From the NCBI RefSeq assembly GCF_963678635.1, contig NC_087067.1:30912401-30976400 (forward strand): a stretch of DNA of 64,000 nucleotides, written 5' to 3'. The notes under the pieces are model-generated. The model worked only from the letters and a program-made list of their open reading frames with translations, was not told where the DNA came from and searched no databases. The position numbers and the translations under genes were made by a program. Below are positions 35,398 to 43,769 of this stretch, in pieces (position 1 is the stretch's first letter; each line of letters starts with the position of its first letter). The stretch comes from Symsagittifera roscoffensis. Taxonomy: Eukaryota > Xenacoelomorpha > Acoela > Convolutidae.

Positions 35398-35996
35398 TCA
35401 GAAGTTTTTTATTGAAAAATTGACATGATCACTATTTACAAATCCATAACCACCAATAAAACAGTCAATTATTTTTAACAAATCATGTTCATATTTTGAG
35501 TTTTGTACTTTACGAATTCTGTCTAAAAATGCTGAACCAAGAGTTTGCGTAGATGCAAGTTTTTGATTAGAATCAGATAATGTTTTTTGAACTTTTTGCG
35601 AACAAGTCGTTTCCTTGATACGCTTGGTGTTTTTTCTGCTCCTTTCCATCGTAAATTATGCTGCACTCCACAACTAAGCTGATTGAAGACTTCCCCACTT
35701 GATGTGACAATACTCGAAAAGAATCTGTGCTTGTACAAAGTGTAAAGACAATCAATTTCTTGATATATGTATTGATATTTGTCTAATCTCTGTAGAATTT
35801 GGCTAAGGGAAGTTCCAATTAAAATTATATGAAATTTGCAATTTCCCAAGGAACAGAAAGAATCGTGAGTAGAGACGCAATAATCTTGGGTTACTATGTA
35901 TTTTTCGTAAAAATCGTTGGAAACAGAAATAAACAATGATTTACTATTATAATCTGAATAAAAGCTGGGAAGAGCTTGACACATAGCAGCTGCCAT
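35398..35996 (-). CDS. Unknown element protein, two overlapping frames
   Basis: The ATG at 35,996 opens 157 codons (to 35,523). A second frame (35,649-35,398) carries the C-terminus that is conserved in the truncated copy at 33.6 kb, so the true product probably begins in the first frame and ends in the second. The switch must occur at about 35,523-35,660, by a small indel, an unrecognised intron or recoding. The first part is rich in Y, F and S (KFHIILIGTSLSQILQRL); the second contains RIRKVQNSKY. No family recognised. It is divergent from the 36.2-kb gene across a shared promoter. Confidence 0.6.
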
Positions 35997-36029
35997 TGGG
36001 AAAAATGAATTTTGCAGAAAATGGTGGAG

Positions 36030-36200
36030 TTATATAGTAGTAGTAACGCCTACGCAGCTTCCATATAGGGAAATCCTTCCATATTTGATACTACTTCCAT
36101 ATATGGAAATGGCGATGACTCATACTGCTTACTTTCATTTTCATTTAAACTCAAAGTCATTTCTCTCATTTCTCCTCATCTGATCAGTTTGTTCTTCAAA
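36030..36200. promoter_or_regulatory. Bidirectional promoter with CArG and AP-1 motifs
   Basis: Contains a perfect CArG box CCATATATGG at 36,097-36,106, near-matches CCATATAGGG (36,061) and TCCATATTTG (~36,078), an AP-1 site TGACTCA at 36,116-36,122, and the CGCCTACGCA motif (~36,047) shared with the CRE array. CArG boxes are SRF/MADS sites in animals. Confidence 0.65.
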
Positions 36201-36740
36201 ATGTACTCGAGAAAAGTTGATAGTTCCAACTATATTGAATTTTCAAAAAATCAAAAAAGAATTGGGAGATTTGTTTGGTTCCAAAAATCCTACCAGGGAA
36301 AAATATGCTTGGAACCGTGCTTTCAACTATTAAAAATAAATGATTTGGGACAATTTGAAAAGTCTCAACAAGTCTATCTTAGTGAAAAAGAAGGCGAAGC
36401 AATATCCGCAATACGGAATACTATTATTCACGATGCTGAAAATCTTGGACTCGTACCTATATATGAAGCCAAATCTGGCAGAGAATCAACGATGGATCAG
36501 GAGCTCGACATCTGTAATAGAGTATATGAAATAGCAATGTACAACATGAGGAGGGTGTGAGTCACAATCAAGAAGTACAACGTGAGCAAGCCACCCTACA
36601 TTCAGATTCGACTCTTCACTGCAAAGGAAAATGAAGACTTGAAGCAAGTTGCATATGTCAACTATACTTTGAATGAATTCAAAGAACTGTCCCAAATATT
36701 GGGAGACTTTATGTTTGTTGATAATTGTAAACCTCAGTAA
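36201..36740 (+). CDS. Tandem PC4-like protein interrupted by an in-frame TGA
   Basis: The ATG at 36,201 gives 119 codons to TGA at 36,558-36,560. The same frame then stays open for 59 more codons to TAA at 36,738-36,740. Both halves are protein-like and each has the strand-strand-strand-strand-helix look of PC4: first RIGRFVWFQKSYQGK, ICLEPCF, then QQVYLSEKEGEAIS; second PYIQIRLF, then YVNYTLNEFKELSQIL. I infer a two-domain ssDNA-binding protein with a nonsense mutation or stop readthrough. The base after TGA is G, which is not the best-known readthrough context (TGA CTA). The fold assignment is by eye and needs a profile search. Confidence 0.55.
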
Positions 36741-37137
36741 AGCTTTGTGATGTTTAGTAATTGAGATATTATTGGTTCAAAACTATTTTTTCTCACTAAA
36801 GTGTATATTTAGAGCTATAATATCTGAGGAAAAGTCAGACAAAACATACAATTTTATCGAAATTGACATAAAACACTAACCAATTATGAAATGATTTTCC
36901 AGTATTTATTTATGAAATTACAGATAAATTTATTTAATAACTGTTTTTATCAAAGTTTAGCTAAATTTTGCCTCAATTTAAGAAAATTACAAACAAGAAT
37001 GTCAAACAAGAGGGTATCAAACTTCAAATCTTAGTTATGTTGGAAAAATTCAATAAAATTTATTGATTAAGAAATTTCATAAACATAGTCTGGTTCTGAT
37101 CTACAAAGTGTTTAAAATCTGTGATTACTTCATTCTG
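36741..37137. other. AT-rich spacer in the element
   Basis: No gene seen; probably the 3' region of the preceding gene. Confidence 0.4.
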
Positions 37138-37440
37138 ATTGGCTATTAACACAAATAATGTCTGTGAAAGTATCCTCAAAATCTACAAAAGTTAAAGAAA
37201 TTGTTGAAAAACTCATGAGAAGAAGAGCTCAACTCTGATTGGTTGGATTTAAATTTTTTGAAAATTTCATGACTTTTGAAGCTCAATTCTGATAGGTTGA
37301 CATTGAATTTGCTGAAAATTACATGACTATTGAAGCTCATTTCTGATTGGTTGATATCAGAAAAGATAAAAGTTTCCTTGTAATTAATGCTCGCTTCTGA
37401 TTGGTTGATACTTTTAAAAATTCCATGGTTAGATTGGATG
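37138..37440 (+). promoter_or_regulatory. Array of inverted CCAAT boxes (TTCTGATTGGTTGA)
   Basis: TCTGATTGG units occur with ATTGG at 37,138, 37,238, 37,346, 37,400 and 37,433 and a mutated unit (TGATAGG) at about 37,291. Most sit in ~54-bp direct repeats that include GAAGCTCA. The minus-strand ORF of repeated NQSE..SHE residues is a by-product of this DNA repeat. CCAAT boxes are NF-Y sites; the array lies 190-480 bp upstream of the zinc-finger gene. Confidence 0.7.
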
Positions 37441-37622
37441 ATTTTTATTTCAGCTAGGCTAAATAGCATATCCATTCTGATTTTCTGTCTCGTTAAAAAC
37501 AATTGGTTAATAAGTTTGCTGTTTTTATTTACTTTTATTCATTTTTTGAGGCTATTCAACTCACCCTATCTAAAAATTTGGTACATTTTAAATCTCCCAT
37601 TTAATTTTTCATTACTATTGAG

Positions 37623-38200
37623 ATGCCTTCACTCAATAGAAACGAAAGAGTTGCATGTCTTGAATGTGGCAGGGATTACACTCACAAAGATGCATCAAGA
37701 CATCGTAGAACATGTGGTGTTTTGAAGTGTTCTAGTTGTAATTTTTATACTTATAGCAGCGAGGAACTCGCTAATCATTTCAAGAAGAAGCAGACTCCAA
37801 ACACACTTCAGGAAAAGGTAAATTTTTAAGTTTTTTTTTTTGAAAAACTTAGAAATTACAGTGATTATTACTTTTTACTGAATCTGGAAAGTCTCAGCAA
37901 TTGTAACATATCTAGTTAGTAATTATACAGTGTTTTCATTACATTACCTGAACTGTCATTTATTTTTTTATTCAAAGGTTTTGATTGATGTTATAGACAG
38001 CAAAAATCGAGTTCAAATCGTCGTGAAGCTTTCCATGGAACTCGATCCGAAAACTTTTAATCAACAGTAAAAACTCCCTTGGTTGCAAGCTTGCGGAGAT
38101 TTGTGATAAATTTGTAGTAAAGTGCATAACATATGCTAATGAGTATTTAAGTATTCGCCTAAAAATTGTAAAACTTGGATATTTGGAATACATCAACTAA
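37623..38200 (+). CDS. Stand-alone zinc-finger protein, paralogue of the polymerase N-terminus
   Basis: Exon 1 (37,623-37,817, ATG to GAAAAG|GTAAAT) encodes 65 residues aligned throughout with the polymerase N-terminus: MPSLNRNERV, CLECGRDY, DASRHRRTC, CSSCNFYTYS. Exon 2 begins in phase at 37,978 after TTCAAAG and reads 30 codons (VLIDVIDSKNRVQIVV) to TAA at 38,068. A frame shifted by +1 continues for 43 sensible codons (KLAEICDKFVV, LKIVKLGYLEYI) to 38,200. So either one base was gained or lost in the TAAAAA run, or a +1 shift occurs at the stop. The gene is probably a duplicated DNA-binding module acting as an element-specific regulator (inference). Confidence 0.6.
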
Positions 38201-40585
38201 TTGAAAGGTTTTTTGTAGTTGCTATTTTAAAGTTTTCCTTGTTTAGTGCTTGTAAAAGTGTTCATAGAGCAGAGCTTTTTAAGCAGATAATGTGGTTTGA
38301 CTTATTAAGAATTATGTTTTTCTTTTGATTTTTTGATGATTTCAGAAAAGAAATTGATAAATGACCTGGAAAAATGTATATTTTGCTAAACTTTGAAAGT
38401 TTCAAGATAATGATATACATCATTCCAACTAAAAACTTAGTCTAAAAAAGAAATTCAGATTTAAAACAGCATTATACAGTTATGAGCTTGAGAAAATCCT
38501 TTAAAGCTTTTTAGTAAAGGGTTTATGGTATTAATTCAGCTTCGGATTATTGATCGTTCGTTGAAACGATACATTTTTCCATCTAAAATTCAATTTTCAA
38601 GTAAGAATTTGCTCAAATTGGATTCATTTGGTGGAAAGTAGATGAAGCAGAAACTGAGAAAATGCTAAAATGAGATAGAAACTCAATTTAATCCTTAAGA
38701 GATTTGAGATACTTTTACTAAAATTTAGCTTATAAAGTATATCGTGAGAAAAAATCCAACATAAAAATTCTCAAAGTCTTATATTTATCCGTAATTCATT
38801 AGAAAAAATTGTTATCATTTGATATATTTGGTACTTTATATTATAGATCAAATGTTTTGAAGATAATTTTTGAAAAGCAAACCCAATTCGACATCTTTTG
38901 GAAGAAGATACATAAAGCATAAATCGAAAACTTGCATTCAAGATCTACTTTTCCTTGCTACACAATACTACATAGAATATACAACACTATATACAATACA
39001 TTACTACATTTTTACTACATAGAGTTTTTTTCTTAAAAAAAAAAATCGGAAAATTACACAATTGTTCCAGTTTGCACCTTGCTTTGCTAAATCAATTTTT
39101 TGAGACTCGCTCTTTCAGAAGTTTTTATATTGTAGATGTTAGGAACTAGGTTCTCTTGCGTATTTCCGGAGATTTTCAGATTACAGCTAATAGAGCTGCT
39201 CCTAATTTGTTCTTAGATCGTAAAAATACACCTTTATATTCTCATTGTGTACATATGTTTTTGAATGCTTTAACTAACACCAATTCTTTCTCACTTGGAT
39301 ATTTTTGAGAAAATTTCCGTCATAAATTAGGAAAAAAAAGCGAATTAATAACTATTTTGCAAGAAAAGTGATAGTTAATGATTCCAAAATGTGTATTTTT
39401 GCTTAAATAGTTTACAATAGCAACTGAACAGGGGAACCTCGAGGAAGATTTTAACATTTTTTATTGTAATAATCATACGGTATCAGTTCTAATTTCATCT
39501 CTGCTAGCAAATTGTTCGTTCAATTGATACTATTTTCCTCCTAAATTCTCCAGTTTTGACTAAATTTTCTAGTAAAGTGTGTTCAATAGCGAAAAAATGT
39601 TTTAAACAGAAAGCAAGAATAACTTTAAAACATGGAAAAACTCTACGGAAAATCTTGAAAGTTATGTTGCAGAAGCAACAGAGAGATAATCATCAGTTAT
39701 GAAGAAGTTTTTGTTGAATTTGAGCCAATATCGAATAAATTTTTAAGAAAAATTTATCCCATTTTAAACAATTTTAGCAATAAACCGTTAATTTTTTATC
39801 AATAACCAGAATTTTCTAATTTTTAACCTGAAAAATTTCTCACAATGTTGTAATTTTTTTTACAAATTTGGGTAATTCAATGAGAAAAAAAAATGAGGAG
39901 GAGTTGAATCATGGAGTTCGATTTAGAAATTTCATAGGATTTTAACCCTTAATGTTCATTTGAATTGAGATTCCTAAAAACAATCCCTGAACTGGACAAA
40001 AAAAAACAGTTAAAAACCAAAGTAAAGGTTCGAAATGGAAAATTTCATGTAAACTTGATTAATTTTTATTTTACCTTCTCGAAAATTACGACTAATTTCA
40101 CTGTTTTCCGGAAGTTTCAATATTGATTCTGCTACTATGAACCTTCTTTTCAGTGTTTAGAGCATTGTATAACCAAATATTTAGCTCAAATTAAGGTAAA
40201 TTTCATCGTATTTCAATATTTTGAGAAAAAATTGTTGAAAAAGTCATTTTTTTATTCAAAATTTTGTATCATTGTCTCAACATAATGCCAATTAACATAT
40301 AGTCTTAGCTTATTTTTAAAATCTATAAGTGAAAGTATGTTTAAAATTAGATCAAAAGGAACAATACATTAGCCAAAATTATGAGATTTCTGCAATTTTT
40401 TCCAAATACTTGAAATTTTTGCAATTTTTTCCAAATACTTGAAATTTTTGCAATTTTTTCCAACAAATTTGAATTTTTTCGAAGTTTCAGTAGGTTTCAG
40501 CATTGTTTCATTTAGATAGAAAGTAAGATTATTTAATAAATTAGGTCAAATAATAGCTAAACCTTATCGTTTTTTGAAGTTTTTC
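38201..40585. other. AT-rich right arm without a recognised gene
   Basis: About 2.4 kb with no exon I can support. A 29-bp unit (GAAATTTTTGCAATTTTTTCC) is repeated three times at 40,390-40,465. It may hold decayed genes of the element. Confidence 0.45.
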
Positions 40586-40936
40586 GAAAAAATTTTTTTG
40601 ATAAAAATTCCAAGTTTTTGCACAAAATCTCTTTCCATTGACTTACCATGCACCAAAAAACTAAATACATAACCTTTATTCTACACGTAATTAACAATTA
40701 ATTGTTCCCAATTAGGTAACGCGCGCCCAGATTTTTGTGAAAAAATTAGACATTTCCTCACAAAAACCAAAAAAATTAGGTTTTTCTTACCATTATCTTA
40801 CCATCACACAAACCATAAAACCTTACCATTGGTTTTCCCTATTCTTATACATTGTAGACTCTATACCCTATCTTAATACATAGGTGGCTGACCGGACACT
40901 CTATTCCCTATCTTAATACATGGGGGTCAGCCACCT
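40586..40936. repeat. Right terminal inverted repeat with terminal hairpin
   Basis: It mirrors the left repeat up to 40,914, then extends ~22 bp. Three iterons of the CCCTATCTTAATACAT type lie in the last ~95 bp. AGGTGGCTGACC (40,882-40,893) and its exact complement (40,925-40,936) could form a 12-bp stem around one iteron. A run of eight C follows. Confidence 0.9.
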
Positions 40937-40974
40937 CCCCCCCCTGATCACCTCCAACATCTACTACTAGTTTT

Positions 40975-41100
40975 TGTCCATTTTCTCGCGAATCTTCTTG
41001 TCTTTAGCCAGTTTACAGTCTCGTAATTCCCTCAAAGACCAATCTCAGTCGGTGAGCGCTGTCATCAGTTTTCGGTTGAAAATGCGCGATAGCTTTATTT
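40975..41100. repeat. Right part of the repeat split by the PolB element
   Basis: TCTTTAGCCA, ATTCCCTCAAAG, CAGCGCTG-like and ATCAGTTTTCGG match 43,140-43,220 in order, completing the repeat begun at 25.4-25.67 kb. Confidence 0.6.
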
Positions 41101-41640
41101 CCAATTTCTTAACGACCATTTTGGGTAATGTATATTTTGAGCATGAGAAAAAACTTTACCACGATCAAAGCTACCCCCTTAAGGTAAGTATAACTATTGA
41201 ATATCTAAGACTTATCTTTTTAATCCTGGTCGTAAAAACCAGATTTGCTCATCTGCACCAAATTTCTTAAGCAGCGTGAAAACAGAGATTTTTTTTCAAG
41301 AGTTTCTCGCTGAGAATAGTTCGTCATGAATAATACTTTTTGCTCCGTTTAATCGAGAGAGAGAGAGAGAAAGAGAGTCACTCCGATGCAAAACTAACAG
41401 CTGACGAAGACATCAGTTATTTTTCGTCGCAAACTAATGTGAAAAGTCATCAAAATCAAATATAAAGAAATTCTTATTGGGTAGCTCTTATATTTTGCTT
41501 TTGGTTTCAGCAGATTATTCGCTGGTATTCGAAAAAACTAGTATCGAAAATGGACACTGAATTCGGTTTTTTTTCAAGTTTAAATTCAAATTTGCTCCTA
41601 CTTTTGTCGACTAGTTGTTTTTTTTTCAAATTTGACTCTA
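41100..41640. mobile_element. Relic of the CACTAGT-family MITE
   Basis: Shares ATTTTGAGC, ATCAAAGCTACC, TTTCTCGCTGAGAAT and a GA-rich patch with the copies at 6.0 and 24.4 kb, and ends near GTCGACTAGT. Confidence 0.45.
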
Positions 41641-41999
41641 AAACAAAACTTGTTGTCAGCCAATATTTATGTGCGATGTATTGACATATTTTTAATAAGA
41701 GTGTGAAAAGTGCGTGTCGGAAAAAACTTTAATGGGATGCTGTAAAGGTACGTTTTGATTCTATTCAAGTATCAAGTGATCATTTCTATATTCCACTTAA
41801 ATCAAACTGATGACTGTTTTGGCTTCATTAAACATTCATTTTCAATTTCTCTGAACTATGTCAAAAAGATAATCAATCATGTTTTTGGTTCATTTTATGT
41901 CGTTATTGACCGCTGAAGCCCAATTTCTAGGCTTGATAAGTTTTCCGATATTAGTTCCGTTTTCGTTGCATTGGTCTTGGTTATAATCGAATTAGTTGT

Positions 42000-42970
42000 T
42001 CTTGCTATTTTTTTCTCTTTCGTTGTTTTTTTTTCACTCTTTCAATTTTCAATATTTTTGGTTCACCCTTTTTAGTGGTTGGTTCCCGTACTTTTATAGT
42101 AAGAATTCTGGACTACTGTCTTTTTCATGGACGAAGGCGTCTTTTTTCATTATCTCTCCGATGCCATATTTCAAGTTAGAACAGATTTTTTTATATTTTT
42201 GATTTTTCTCGACATCATCAAGTCTAAATTTGATATTTTATCCAGTTATTATCTTATGCGCGCTGTTTCTTTTTATAATGCTGCAACAACTACGTGTCTC
42301 TTTATGGTGTCCAACTTTGCGTCTAAAACGTTGATATGGTACTTAAATCATTGAGTTCCGTTTTGCTCAAGAAACAAACTTGGGCTAAATATTATGCAGT
42401 TTAAACTTTCAATCAATGTCTAAGTGAGTTTTCCTAAATTTCTTCCCTAAGCAATTATGATTTGATTCACTGATGTTTATTATACTCAATACTGATACTC
42501 AATTATCTTTGTGGTTTACTTCGTTGTTGTCATTGATAGCTGAAAACCCTGATGCATTTTTTGTAAGATTAAGAGCATCTATTCCGCTATTAGTTTCATG
42601 TTTTTTTTTCGTTGTCTCGCTCTTGCTTTTACTCGAATTACTTTCCGCTTTTTTCACTTCCAATTTTTTTTTGTCAATTTTCACTTTTTTGGCGCAAATT
42701 TTTTGAGACTGTTTCCCATTCTTTTGTAATATAAGTTTTTGACTACAGTCTTTTTCATGGATATTGGCGTCTTTTTTGCATTAATTCTTCTATGAAATCC
42801 TTCAAGTTAGAACAGGTTATTTTGATTTTCAATTTTTCTCGCCATCTTGAAATCTACTTTTTATCCTTTCTGCAGCTGTAATTTTAAGTTAGTTTTGTCT
42901 TTTTATAATGCTGTAATAGCCCCGTGCCTCTAACTGGTATCCATTTTTGCGCTTGAACCACGTTTATATG
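42000..42970. repeat. Diverged tandem duplication
   Basis: The segment with CTTTTTCATGGA, AAGTTAGAACAG, TTTTTATAATGCTG at 42,115-42,350 recurs at 42,745-42,965. It is probably old retroelement sequence. Confidence 0.55.
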
Positions 42971-42991
42971 GAACCTGGAATAGTGAGGGAG

Positions 42992-43260
42992 TTATAGAGC
43001 CGAACTCATTCTTGGTTGTGCAGGGTGGGTAGCGGGGAAAACGTCTACATATCCATTTCGCAAGACTAACTTTATAGCATTTTTTTCGTCCGCACACAGT
43101 TCATCCTTCAACTTGATACTCCTCCCAGTGCCCATTTTCTTGCATCTATTCTCATCTTTAGCCAATATGCAATATCGTATTTCCCTCAAAGTTCATGTTG
43201 GTCAGCGCTGCAATCAGTTTTCGGAAGAAAAAGTGCTGTCAGTTTATTTTCACTTTGTTA
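42992..43260 (-). repeat. Unbroken copy of the repeat into which the PolB element inserted
   Basis: Contains, in one piece, the sequences that flank the PolB element on each side (KDELCADEKNAI frame on the minus strand, then TCTTTAGCCA through ATCAGTTTTCGG). Confidence 0.6.
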
Positions 43261-43769
43261 GTTAGCTTCTTCTGACGTATCACGTATCGGACTCTGTGTC
43301 TTATGGTGCTAGCAAGATATCCGAGTCCTTATTATGATCATCCTTTTCAATATCCTGTTCCGCAATTAAGTTGGCTGTCTGCCCTTTTTTAGGTGAAAAA
43401 ATTTGTGACATTTTTGATCGTTTTTTTTCTTTGATTTTGAAGCATGCTGCTGTTTTGACCAATTAGACGCTATGTGTTCCGATTAAAATCAAAATGAAAC
43501 AACTTCTAACCATAGATTTTGATAGACCTTTTTTATTGATGCTATATAAGGATATTTAGTAGTGCCTTATGAAACGTAACCACGGTAAATGTTTTTTTCG
43601 AACAGTGGTTATCGGAAATGTAGCCTTGACCAAACATTGTTGAGTACTTCTAAATCGTTGGTAGATTACTTCTGTTCAAAATACCTTCTTTCAAAATTGG
43701 CGTTTTGAATTGTTAACGGAAAAGTTTGCCGGATCCAATCGTTTGAGGCATGATTCAACCACTGAAGTA

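Larger units (their letters stand above)
25675..40936. mobile_element. 15.3-kb family-B DNA polymerase element with terminal inverted repeats
   Basis: Bounded by ~330-bp near-identical inverted repeats and inserted in an older repeat whose two halves flank it. Gene order from the left: polymerase (-), bidirectional CRE-array promoter, 195-aa ORF and membrane ORF (+), PC4-like protein A (+), duplicated promoter with membrane ORF and PC4-like protein B (+), unknown protein (-), bidirectional CArG/AP-1 promoter, tandem PC4-like protein (+), CCAAT array, zinc-finger protein (+), then 2.4 kb of AT-rich sequence. Size and PolB recall Polinton/Maverick elements, but I find no integrase, capsid, packaging ATPase or protease. 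Several genes carry small defects, so this copy is probably not active. Confidence 0.85.

Noticed and set aside
37176..37502. 108-codon minus-strand ORF with repeated NQSE..SHE residues
   Set aside because: It is the reverse reading of the TCTGATTGG DNA repeat upstream of the zinc-finger gene; the period matches the DNA repeat and no splice or start context supports a protein.
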